This document shows positions 13,101-22,905 of a stretch of DNA of 64,000 nt, piece by piece. Origin of the DNA: Coriolopsis trogii. Its lineage: Eukaryota; Basidiomycota; Agaricomycetes; Polyporales; Polyporaceae. Made by a program: the position numbers and the translations under genes. Location: positions 124,001 through 188,000 of the forward strand of contig JAHYIO010000011.1 of the NCBI GenBank assembly GCA_020543525.1, read 5' to 3'. The notes below the pieces were generated by a model. The model was not told the origin of the DNA and did no database searches. It worked only from the letters and a program-made list of their open reading frames with translations. Within the stretch, counting starts at the first letter, position 1. Each line of letters starts with the position of its first letter.

Positions 13101-13260
13101 AGATATTGCACGCGGAGGACATCTTGTGTTCGAGATGAGTGCGAAGCCCCAGACGTGGGCGTCGGGCACGCTGGTGAGTGATGAGTTACGAAGCCGACAT
13201 AACGTAGTGTCTGACTCGGCGATGAACACTTCCTGTACCAAGATGCATACACAGCAGTAA
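10186..13260 (+). CDS. secreted alpha-1,2-mannosidase, GH92
   Basis: Calcium-dependent exo-alpha-mannosidase family that removes alpha-1,2-mannose from N-glycans and mannans. The start at 10186 gives a signal peptide (IMIGLTAPTLLLSAVGASRL). The exons join as DYVDP/FIGNGGFGIGGGSGGMIPST, then GFQGTHQPAIWMGESG, SVELDAIEGG, GYDDTVHEGVSYTGYSIWDT and GGWLPMWKN. Catalytic-region motifs follow: HNQHTNE/PSHHIPYIY, whose Glu is the general-acid candidate, and G/NEDCGQMSAWYIFSALGF, whose acidic pair is the general-base region. The exon ending at 13173 is followed by GTGAGT; the proposed 81-nt intron (13174-13254) is in frame, so spliced and unspliced forms share the TAA at 13258. At least ten introns. 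No break seen. Secretion and family are well supported; linkage specificity is inferred from the family. Confidence 0.93.
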
Positions 13261-14437
13261 CTGCTGACGACGAGATGTGATGGTGTAGACCTCGATGCTC
13301 ACGTTCTCCTGTTGAACTATCTGCAAAAGCTGGTCACCCGCCAGCGTAACCTCACCCCGCTATCTGCTACCCGAATCACCCCTCGCACTGACCCATGAGC
13401 ACTACAAGTAACGCGAAACGCATATGCTCTCTGTTGGCTGTCTGAGGCAGGTTGTGTTGTGGTCATGCTCCTCCTTCGCCCTCGTCCTCCATATCATTGC
13501 GCGACTTTAACGAGGTTTTATATACGCATGACATCGTTTGAATACTCCCAAATGCATTTGTCCACCACGCGAGACGTTTCTATCGTGATGCACTCTTCGA
13601 GTCTTTGACAGATGCAACCGGCTCACTGACTTGAACCTATGTTATGCTGACTCGGCGATGGGGGCGCATTTCAGCTCTCAATGGAAGGATACAATCCATG
13701 TTATTGCGAAAGAAGGCCAAGTTGCTATGGCGAGAGACGTACATGACAGATCGAACATTTTCAAGGCACTCACGCGCGTTGAACATCCAGGAACTACCCT
13801 CCATCCTCACCACGGAGATGAACGGTGGCGGAGACGCTCGCCCTCAGATCATAGATGCTGTGTTGGCGAGGCTCACCCCACATCGCGAGGACTTCGATTA
13901 GAATAAACAAAGTAGCTAAGACGTATACTAAGGAGTCCGAGTCAACGAACACAATAAGGAATGTGTGCATGCCCGCGTACTAGTACCAAAGGTGCTCGTA
14001 GCGTGCGTCAAATAGAAATGCGTTCAGCATAGTATGCCATCTGGCAGCGAACCAGATCGGAGCCAGTACAATATCAGAGAGAATCAAGGGGCAACTATCG
14101 TCTTTGACAGGGAATTCTGCCGACTCGGCTCTACCTGCAATGACTCCGACGACCGAGTGTTCTGCTGTCGCAAAGAAATCCAAAAACCAATATCTTTCGT
14201 TCTCCGTTCTTCCTCGTCTTCGCTAATGGTGGGAACTGGCGGGAAATCAGCTGTGAATTGCACACTCCGAAGGGTCGGGGTTAAGCTCTTGTTCGAGACT
14301 TGTCTCCTGAGGGCGGATTGGTCATCCGCAGGGAACGAGTCCCCGTTGGACATGTTACGGATAGTGTCGCAGCTGGGGCCCGGAGTGATCGCCTCCACTG
14401 TCATCAATACGAGACAGCCGTATTTGCGTCAGTTTCA
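13261..14437. other. convergent intergenic region
   Basis: About 1.2 kb between the GH92 stop and the 3' end of the minus-strand membrane protein. Short open frames near 13631-13906 and 14034-14459 lack recognisable domains and I do not accept them as genes. Confidence 0.5.
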
Positions 14438-15647
14438 CTATTCATCGTCGTACATGTAAGGCCTCCCACCTGTCATTCCTGATCTCCTTCGGACTCTGTC
14501 GGAGGGGATCCGCAGTGTTGACATGGGAGACACCGAAACATGTGAAGTTGATGGAAGTGCGAGGACACCGGCCGGAGTAGAGGGAGGGGTAGCGGCAGGG
14601 GTAGCGGCAGGGGTAGTGGTAGAGATAGTGACAGGGATAGTGGCAGGGCTGGTGGACACCTCAGCTACGGATGGACCAGCGTTAGACCATGATACTCTTC
14701 TGAATACTTGAACAAAGTGGAACGTACCCATTTGTACTCCACTGCCGTTTTCTGCAAGGACTGCATCTGCCTCAGGATTATGCGCAGCGCGGCCTTGCGC
14801 AGCGGAAGGGTCAGGAGGGGCCTGCTTCGGCCGAGATTTTCTACGCCCGCATTGCCAAGAGAAGAAGAATATGCCAGTTTGGACTGTCTTGTTGGTGTGC
14901 GTCGGCTGGTCCTCCTCAATATTTTCTGTGCCGTTGTCTTGCGCCCGAGGAGCAGAGGAGACTCGGGCACGTTTTCGCTCGTGCCAACGCCGCCACCAAC
15001 GCCAGCATAACCATATCATTCCTCCAAGGGCGGTGGCCACGACCGTAATCACCACATAAGCGTCAGTATCTGAGTCGTCCTTAGAGTCCTTTTGAGGCTG
15101 TGGGCTGTCTGCCGTGGTGGCGGAGTTGTTCTGGGTGCTCTCAGGCCGGGCAGCAAGGGCGACAGGATGAGCTTCCATGAGGTCGAAACAGAAGGAATTT
15201 GGAGTCAAAACATTGGTTACTGTCAATTCAACAGTGTGGGTGTAATGAGATAGATTGTTCACTTGGCAGATCAGCCACCGCGTGTAATTGGAGTTGCCTG
15301 CATCGAGAGAAGATGGGGGATCCGAAACAGCTACGGCTGCACCATCGACCAAACATGTTACGGCAGGAGTAGCGTTCCCAGGAAGATAGTAACCGTATAC
15401 TCGAATAGCATCGCCTGTGATAATCCGAGTTCAGAATGTTACAATCAGCCCTAAGGAAGGGGCGGATAGGAGTCATAGAACACAGGATGTAGGAAAGAGA
15501 AAGAAACTCACAATCATGCAGGGCAGACACAAATGCTGGAGCGATCGCACATGAGACATCGGCTAGCTCTGCGCCATCGACGTCGATCACTATTGTGTTC
15601 CATCCCTCAGAGCTGAAAGCCGGATTGAGGACCACCGAGTCTGACAT
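14438..15647 (-). CDS. single-pass Ser/Thr-rich membrane protein
   Basis: The first in-frame ATG is at 15647 (MSDSVVLNPAFSSEGWNTIV); an upstream exon cannot be excluded. Exon 1 continues through DVDGAELADVSCAIAPAFVS. After an intron around 15415-15512 the main exon reads RVYGYYLPGNATPAVTCLVD, then YTHTVELTVTNVLTPNSFCF, an Asp/Ser linker and a single membrane span (AYVVITVVATALGGMIWLCW) with a basic stop-transfer RWWRRWHERKRAR. The 220-residue cytoplasmic tail is Ser/Thr/Pro/Ala-rich and includes a Thr-Pro-Ala run (TPAATPAATPPSTPAG) produced by a degenerate 12-bp repeat. It ends PYMYDDE at TAG 14438. The extracellular module resembles the protein at 7.2-8.4 kb, so the two look like diverged relatives. 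Function unknown. Confidence 0.75.
14576..14655 (-). repeat. short degenerate tandem repeat coding Thr/Pro/Ala run
   Basis: On the plus strand the sequence repeats units of the type GGGGTAGCGGCA and GTAGTGGTAGAGATAGTGAC. On the coding minus strand this gives the TIPVTISTTTPAATPAATPP part of the cytoplasmic tail. The frame is kept. Confidence 0.6.
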
Positions 15648-15683
15648 GGCATATGAGGGAGGGTAGACGAGTTTGCGTGCCAA

Positions 15684-16936
15684 AGAGAAGAGCCCACGAA
15701 CGTAAATAGTAGTAGGCGCAGAAGCCCGCGTCGCGAGAGGTAGATGCCATCAACACTGCAGACCGATCCTTAGTCGACAGTTGGGATCCGGGAATCTTGT
15801 ACAGAGCACACGGGCGTTGAACTTCTAAGTGAAATACGACTCGGGAACACTTCCACAAGCAGCACTTGCATCATGACTCGGCGACAACGGTCCACAGTTG
15901 ACAGATGAAGTGAGACGTGCCTGGTCAGAGTCAATGCAGAAGGAAGTACTGCCATGATAGCCATCTTGCGATTCCTGCCCCGATGAGAGCACACCCAATG
16001 GCGGCGCTCAAGCTACAACTGACAGTCGGTGATAAGAAGTCAATATCAATGATAGGCCCAGGGGCTTAACAGGAGAACATAGCGGCGCACCGGGAATCGG
16101 GGACCTAGATCAAAGTATTTTAGGAATCAAGCGGAGGCTCAGACTTCAGAAGACAGTGGATCTGGAGGACGCTATCTCAATTTCGGAGTCTTTTGCAGAC
16201 CTGTCACTCAACTTGTACTATGACATCCTCCTCGCAAGGGCGTACCCTGGTGATTAGCCGAATAGTCGCGAAGTCATCCAGATGGCGGTGCAGATGGTAA
16301 AAAGGGCGAAGACGTGGGGAAGCAGCCAGGGCGATAGGTCCACTTACGCGGTGTAGATTGCAGAGCATCGTCGCCAGGCCCAGCCACTAATCATTGAAAT
16401 TCAATCAGTTCGTATGCTTGCCGGACAGGATTCTGCCCCTAGGCGCAGCGTCTGGCAAAGTGCATCTCGTCCCCAGTGGCTGTTGCGCTTTTTGAATACT
16501 CGAATCAGGTAGACGGAGATGGCACAAACGATGCGTGTATCTTGACGCTTCCTACAGAAGAAAACGGATCATCCACTGGGACAGGGACCAACAACACATA
16601 CCGTAGATACCGACCATGCCCTCCACCAAAGACAGCCACATCAGCACACATCGAAGACGATAAATCGGTCCCAGACATCCCACCACGAATATCATCTAAA
16701 CGCATGTCATTGTGAGCGCAACGACAAGGACGCGACAGTAGTAAGAGCGCAAAGAATAGCTATAGAGAACGTGGATACGATCGATACATCGAGTGGGGCA
16801 ATATGCGTGCGCGAGTCGCTCCTCGAGGAATTTGGGAGCACGCGGGAATGAATGACTAGATGGGGAATACGCTGATATGGGTGACTGTTTGTACTTCTCT
16901 CTCTTCTCGTAGCGCAAGGGCAACAGGGGGGACTTT
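15684..16936. other. intergenic region, no gene recognised
   Basis: About 1.25 kb between two minus-strand genes. An 80-codon plus-strand frame at 16476-16715 has no domain and lies where promoter and terminator sequence is expected. No RNA gene or repeat was recognised. Confidence 0.45.
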
Positions 16937-18028
16937 TCAAAACGTCTCTTCTTCATCGACCGTCCCCTCGGGAACCTCAAAGCCCTCCTGCGAAGACAGA
17001 ATACGATGTCATGAAATTTACGCACGCGGCCGAGAGAAAGGCAGGACGTACCTCTGTAGAGTACAGGATCTTCTGGATCTCGCGCAACAGGGGATCATCC
17101 TTCTCCTCCGCTTGTAGCGCTTCCAGCTGCTGCTGTACGATGATTTCGATATCCCGCAGCTGCACTCGCGTTGATAAATGAATTTATCCAGATAGGTGGA
17201 CAGATTGATAAGAAGTTGTCCAGGAGACTCACCTTCGCGAAATAGAAGTCTCGCTCCTTCTCCAGCCCTTCCAAGTGCGCATTCATCTCCCGCAGCTGCG
17301 CCTGTAGATTCTGGAGAGCTTCGTTGGGCTGTGTCGAACCTGCACGAGAGCCTGAGCGATGGCCGCCAACGGGGGTCCGACCACCGGCTCGAGCCCCGCC
17401 AGCTGCGAGGCCTCCGCCGGCGCTCCGCGATCCAGAGGGGGGAAGGGGAGCTATGGTGGCGGGAGTGTCTGTCGGTGCGCCACGCCGTCGGGCAACAGGG
17501 TCGTAGCCCTGGCCACCGTAGTTGGTGTCCCAGAAGCGCTTGATCCACTGCAAAAACTCGAGGTTGTCCCTGCAGTCCGTGTTGGTTATGAATGCGCATA
17601 CAGCTCGGAGAGGTCGGGAGATGATGACACGTACTGCATCTTGCACTTGACTAGCCTCTCTACTGGGATGGGCTGTGGGACATGAAGAAGACTTGATGAG
17701 ATTACAAATAGCGGGCTCATACCTTCTCGACTTTGTGGCTACGGAATGTGTTCTGGAGGATCTTGAAGTTGGCGATAAACTCGTACTCATGCTTTGCGTT
17801 CATCTTCACGCGGTTCATTGGGACATCGCCTGTTGTGCACCACAGCAACATACTACCGCGGTCACTAACCAGCAGTCAACGAGAGCAGACAGTCGGAGGC
17901 CACTGACCAAAGATCGAGTCCATGACCTGACAGTACGCGCCACCGGTCCCGCACTGCTCAACCTTGGTGTAGTTGATCTGAAGGAGGTCGTTGAGCCATG
18001 CAAGAAGTTCGGTACGAGACTCTCCCAT
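16937..18028 (-). CDS. EB1/Mal3/Bim1-type microtubule plus-end tracking protein
   Basis: Binds growing microtubule ends and recruits other plus-end proteins; needed for spindle and polarity functions. The ATG at 18028 begins MGESRTELLAWLNDLLQINY, the calponin-homology start of EB1. Spliced exons continue KVEQCGTGGAYCQVMDSIFG, DVPMNRVKMNAKHEYEFIAN, FKILQNTFRSHKVEK and DNLEFLQWIKRFWDTNYGG. A Gly/Ala/Arg/Ser-rich linker follows. Then comes the EB-homology coiled coil with the diagnostic EKERDFYFAKLRDIEIIVQQ. The tail ends GTVDEEETF at TGA 16937-16939, an acidic-aromatic end like the EEY/F tail that CAP-Gly proteins bind. Six or so short introns, about 270 residues, no defect. A single-copy housekeeping gene unrelated to the sugar genes around it. 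Confidence 0.93.
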
Positions 18029-18889
18029 CTTGGCGACGCGTCGAGCAGAGGGTGGTGAAGCACAGCGGACAGCGGATCGAGGACGATGAGGACGAGGACA
18101 AAGTCGGACTCGGCAGATTTGGACGCGTCCAACGCCGGCGTCTCTCGCTTGCGATATGGGCGCTACGTACACTCCGCCAGGCAGTGGCTGCAAACTCTTT
18201 CTTTCTTCCTCCCGCCATCTTCCTCGCGCCAAAAGGTACGCTGTCGGAAGTCACGTTCGCAATGATATGGACTTACCTATTTGTTGCTCCAGAATCATAA
18301 CCCCGTCGGTTGTACAACCAACAGGGTACTTAGTACAACGCGACTAACGTCATAGGTCTAGAGGTCTACACATTCTGCATGCTCAAGAGGACTCAAGACT
18401 CACCATCGTGAGTGCATGGCACCTGTATGAGGTCTGGAAAACCTTGACCAGCATATGTTTCTCGAAGTGAGTAACCACATTGCGCATCCCACGAGCGCCC
18501 GATCGTGTGGTAGGAATTTCCTCGGGCGACTGTGGCACAGACCCGCCACAGGAGGTATGTCTTCCTCTCATTCAATGTAACACCCAGACCTATCGTCCCG
18601 AGTTCCGTAAGGAACAAGATTGGTGTCCTCTCAGAGCACTTCATTCGGTGTCATGACTAGTCAGGGGAAATGTATTCACAGAAACCCTTCTGCGAAGTCG
18701 CGCTCTCTACTGCATCGGTGAACTCATATAATTATCTGAACACAGGCATAGTGCTCGATATCGATATTATCAACAGTGCGGGCTCCAATTGTTACACAGT
18801 CAATAAGCTGGTAAGTCACAGCACCCGTTCTACCAGCTTCGTCTATTTCACAACGGGTCACAGTGAACACTTCGCGTTCAGACGCAGTC
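18029..18889. other. divergent promoter region between EB1 and F-box-like gene
   Basis: About 860 bp. Minus-strand open frames extend upstream of the EB1 ATG (to 18232 and 18254) but precede the conserved start and look like 5' UTR. Nothing else recognised. Confidence 0.45.
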
Positions 18890-20375
18890 ATGGAACAACT
18901 GCCACCGGAGCTGTACAAGACAATCGTATCCTACGTCACTACCAGCGACCTCTTCACGTTGAGCCGCACTAGTCTCGCGTTCCAACGCGCTGCCGAGGCA
19001 CGAATATACGAAATCGTCGCCTTCCGCGACCCACACTCCACCATCCTTGCCTGCAACGCGCTCCTCGCGCGAGACGCAACCCGCGCCGCCTACGTGAAGC
19101 GCCTTATCCTATGGCAAGACCCGCGGCGCATGCTCCCGCGTAGCAACTTCGCAACTGTCTCCAACCAGCTTTGGGGAGCCGTGCAGGCCGTCCTCCGCCG
19201 CGCACCCAACATCGAGTACCTCGTCGTGCACGATCCGCACATGACGCACTCATGGATCCTCGACCACCCAGAGATCGTCTTCCAGGCGCGCGAGGTGAAC
19301 ATCCGCCTCGGCTGGGATGCGCACGTCGTTGCATTCCTGCAAGGCCAGCGCAAGCTCCAGACACTCATCGTCGGGCCGGAAGCGGCCGCCAACGAGGACG
19401 GACCCCTCCCCCAGTTCTCCACAGCCGACGCCCTGCATACCCTGCAGGTGTTCAGCGGGCCGCTCCTTATAGTCGCGGAGCTGCTCGCGTGTCCGTTGAC
19501 GCGCCTCCAAATCATGCTCGACAAGGACACAGTGCCGCTGCTGCCCGTCATCGTCGGCGACTTGGGCAAGATGATGCCGACGCTCCGCAAGCTGCAGCTC
19601 TTGCACGCCCCGGAAGAGGCCCTCCCCGAAACTCTCGATCTCATCGAAACTGCAGTGTTCGCTCCGGAGCTACGATACCTCGGCGCGCTGCCACTGCCAG
19701 TACCGATGATGGGCGATGTAAGTTTATGTTTGAGCTCTGGGTTCTGCAGATCTGCAGGAAAGCCTGCGCGACCTCTCCGCGAGTCGCGCTCGAGTATGTT
19801 CGCTCAAGGTTTTGGTTCATTGTCTAACGCTTATTGAAGTAGGCTAGTCCGCTCCTCAGAAGAGTGGTCTAGCCGACGAAGCCGACGTCTCTCGCGCCTG
19901 TTGAGCTTGAGCTACTCCACTTCTCTGCCCTGCGCGTCCTCCACATTATATTGCGTTGTGAGATATCCGGATATTCGGAAGCCGTCTGTGCGTCATTCGA
20001 GCTGCAGCAGCGAACGGGGTGACAGCATTAGGGCAAAGTAGTGGATTAGCTCATCTAGTCCGGTATTCCTATGTGGACGAACCCCGCGCTGACTCGCCCT
20101 CTTCCCGCTAGTGGCACGCCATCCAGCGGTGCCTAATGAAGCTGCCCAAGCTCGAAGTGGTCGAGTTCGACGTCTCCCACTGGGAACCACAGCCATACGA
20201 CCTCCTGCTGCGCATGGTCCTCCTCGACTTGCAGATCTACAATTCACACTTCTCCCAAGTCAACTTCTGGCTCGCCCAGCGCCGATGCGTATGGTTCAGC
20301 CGCGACGGGACCGAGTGGGCTCTCATGCACCCCGCGGGCCGGTATGGGGGACAAGACCTGCTCTGGCGCAGCTGA
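18890..20375 (+). CDS. F-box-like / leucine-rich protein
   Basis: The ATG at 18890 gives MEQLPPELYKTIVSYVTTSD, then LFTLSRTSLAFQRAAEARIY, the usual layout of an F-box-like motif at the N-terminus of Agaricomycete proteins. An in-frame ATG at 18863 is also possible. The rest is a series of Leu-rich segments (IEYLVVHDPHM, LQTLIVGPEA, LRKLQLLHAPE) like divergent leucine-rich repeats. Exon 1 ends near 19719 at MMGD before GTAAGT. A middle exon (about 19886-20020) reads APVELELLHFSALRVLHIIL. The last exon (about 20110-20375) reads WHAIQRCLMKLPKLEVVEFD and ends DLLWRS at TGA. F-box proteins recruit substrates to SCF ubiquitin ligases, but here the motif is weak and the assignment is by pattern. This family is highly expanded in mushrooms. 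Confidence 0.7.
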
Positions 20376-21378
20376 GTTCCGGGTGAACGGGTGGGCGGTG
20401 CGAGTGTGGGAGGGCCTAGGACGTCGGCGCACGAATAACGAGGACGCGTGGATGCATGGATGACGATGAATGGTGAATGGTAGATTGTGGAATAGATGGA
20501 CGGCGTGGACGTGTGGACGCGCATCCGGGCGGTACGGCGTGCGGTGCGAGCCTGGATAGATAACGGAGCTCGACCTGCCTAATTGGACTTGCGCGGTAGG
20601 GCGGCGGTATCGAATGCTCGATATGTGAGATCACGTTCGTGCAGGTGCGTCCTTCCCTTTGCGCGTCAGTTGTGGAACTTGGTTCACGCGTATCTGACTC
20701 ACACATCTGGCTCATCTGGACCTCGGGTCCATGCAGGTGTTTTTGCGATTTGGGCAGGCAGGTCGGAAGCTCGGGACCGTGTGTTAGACTCGAGATATCA
20801 AGATAATCTGCGGGATGACGACGAGTGAGAGCGAGTGAGTCGTTCAACCTGTCCGGGCCTTGCGTGCTTCTCGACTTCCTGCGATGCCGGATATTCCTCA
20901 CTGGTTCCTCCCCACGAAAGCGCTCCGAAGAAGGTGGATTGTTCACAGCCGGGCGGGGGACTGCGAACATGTCGGGGGAATCAGGGAGACAGCGCGCGTG
21001 ATATGTGAGTGCTTGTGTCCCTCGCCCATGCTGACCCCGGGATAAAGCGACTCGGATCTGGGACGGCGAGCCGCGGACAAATCCAGAGATCCAGACCAAG
21101 CAGTGCGTGAACATCGCGGCGAACGCCGCACGGGGCCTGTTTGTCTAAATGTGGGCGAGAAGTTGAGTGGGAGGCAGCGCGTCTTCGGATGTGAGGCGGC
21201 CCTCCCGTTCTCTCTATTTGCATGGCTCGCTCGTATTCCGGGCGTGGCCCACAAACTCTCTGGCGGCAGTGCGCCCGTGGCGTCTTTCATATACGCCCGG
21301 CCATCTGCACTCCTTTGTTCGTTTCAAATCCCCAAGCCCCCATACATCCGCGTCCCATCTCTCTTCTCTCTCAGCCAT
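20376..21378. other. intergenic region with low-complexity GATGAATGG-like stretch
   Basis: About 1 kb. A G/A-rich stretch at 20440-20510 is a degenerate repeat of ATGGATG/GATGAATGG type. A 232-codon minus-strand frame crosses the region but has no domain. Confidence 0.45.
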
Positions 21379-22128
21379 ATGTCTGGCCCTCCCGCATCAC
21401 ACGCCTGCTCGAGCTCCTCCTTCTCCTCGGCCACCTCTCTGTCCTCCGCCGCGTCTTCGTGGTCCTCCTCGCTCTCACACTTCCACCAACATTCCTCGAT
21501 GACCCATACGACCTCCTCCTCCAGCGTGTCCATGCCGGGGTCATTGCCGGCTACCTCGCCTAACATCGCGGCCTTGCCGAGCCTCGCGCATTCTTTGTCC
21601 GCGTTCCCGACCATGACGGTCGTCACCAACGACATGGTGCATTACGGCACATTCGGGCGCACAAAGGACGCGAACGAGAAGGTATGTATGCCGTCTCCCT
21701 CTTGCGTCCGGACTCTGGACTCGTCTCTATCTTTGTGTGGCGTCGAGCACCAGTCTCCGCCACAGCGACTCTAGCCGACGCCACCCAGTCTTCCGTGAGA
21801 CTCATGCGGTTCAAATGCTGACCATGCTTACTTGCAGCTCAACTCGGCACTCTCGCTGACGAAACAACGTCAAGGGGCGACAACAAAGACAATGCCTACC
21901 GTGAGCACTCACCTTTTATCCTCACGTCGTTTCATTCGAACGCCAACGCCTGTGCGCCACCTTCTCTCATAGGCTCCTTCGCCGGCAGCATACCTGCGCT
22001 ATCCTACGCCAGAGGACGACGACCCTCCTCTCCTCCTGGTCCCAAAGCGTTCGAAGGTGCGTGTGGCGAGCCAATAGGAGGGGCAGCGAGACTGACGTGC
22101 GCACGCACAGGCAAAGCGTTCGTCATGA
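21379..22128 (+). CDS. small Ser-rich hypothetical protein, four exons
   Basis: I do not recognise a domain. A clean four-exon model can be read. Exon 1 (21379-21681, 101 codons) starts MSGPPASHACSSSSFSSATS, is very Ser-rich, and ends in VVTNDMVHYGTFGRTKDANE-K before GTATGT. Exon 2 (from about 21838) reads LNSALSLTKQRQGATTKTMP-T before GTGAGC. Exon 3 (from about 21973) reads APSPAAYLRYPTPEDDDPPL and ends KRSK before GTGCGT. Exon 4 (22111-22128) is AKRSS and TGA. All junctions are phase 0 and canonical. The product is about 160 residues, disordered, with acidic (EDDD) and basic (KRSKAKRSS) short motifs; the latter could be a nuclear localisation signal. The clean splicing argues for a real gene despite its composition. 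Confidence 0.65.
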
Positions 22129-22905
22129 CACCGACCTCGACCGCTCGCGACCGTCCCCTATCGCGCAGAGAGTTACGCAGTGCACGCCACAACGACACGT
22201 TGCCACACTCGACAGTGACACTCACCGGTCACCGCGCATCAGGATGTCTCCCCCCCCTTTCTTCCCACCAGGAATGCGTCCGTGGCCTTGCGCCCAAACT
22301 CTAACACGAACCGGAAGGATTCGACACATATCTTGATGTCTTGATTCAACGATACCCCTCGGGCTTGCGCGCCAGTCGTAGTTGGACGTTGACACAACGC
22401 GATGGCGCCCTCGTCTCATATTCCTCTCTTACCTTATCGTCCCCCACGGCAGGCCCACTACTCACCATCGTCTTCCCTGTACTTCGTATCTGGTTTCCGG
22501 TTTCGGTTTCAATTTCGGCGTTCTCAGGATAGGTCCCCCTCTTGGGCGCGCATTCGGATGCTGTTGACCGTAACGTCGCTCGTGCGATGTCCGGGCAGCA
22601 AGCAGTCAGAGATTTCTTGATATCTTACGAGACAAAGGGTCGACAGCGCGTTTCACGTAGCGTAGCTTCTGTACTAATCACGGCTAGTCAAGCACACAAA
22701 GGGTATCGATAGCAGAAGCAGGATTTGTAGCACCAGTCAATTGTAACATCATTTCGCGAGCGTTCATCGAGCACAGAGGAAGAGATCGTACCGAGGCGTA
22801 GTCATAACAGTCCGATGCGTGAGTAAACTGATCCCTGCGGGTCCTAGCGACCAGCAGTTCCGAGACAGAGCGAGAGCGATAGCGCGGTTTGGGTGAGTGA
22901 TGTCC
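22129..22905. other. convergent intergenic region
   Basis: About 780 bp between the small Ser-rich gene and the chitin synthase 3' end. Only terminators are expected here. No gene recognised. Confidence 0.45.

Noticed and set aside
16476..16715. 80-codon plus-strand frame rich in Thr, Ser and Pro
   Set aside because: No ATG context, splice partner or domain that supports a gene.
20416..21114. 232-codon open frame on the minus strand between the F-box-like gene and the Ser-rich gene
   Set aside because: No domain, Arg/Ser/His/Pro-rich composition typical of antisense GC-rich DNA, and it covers expected promoter and terminator sequence.
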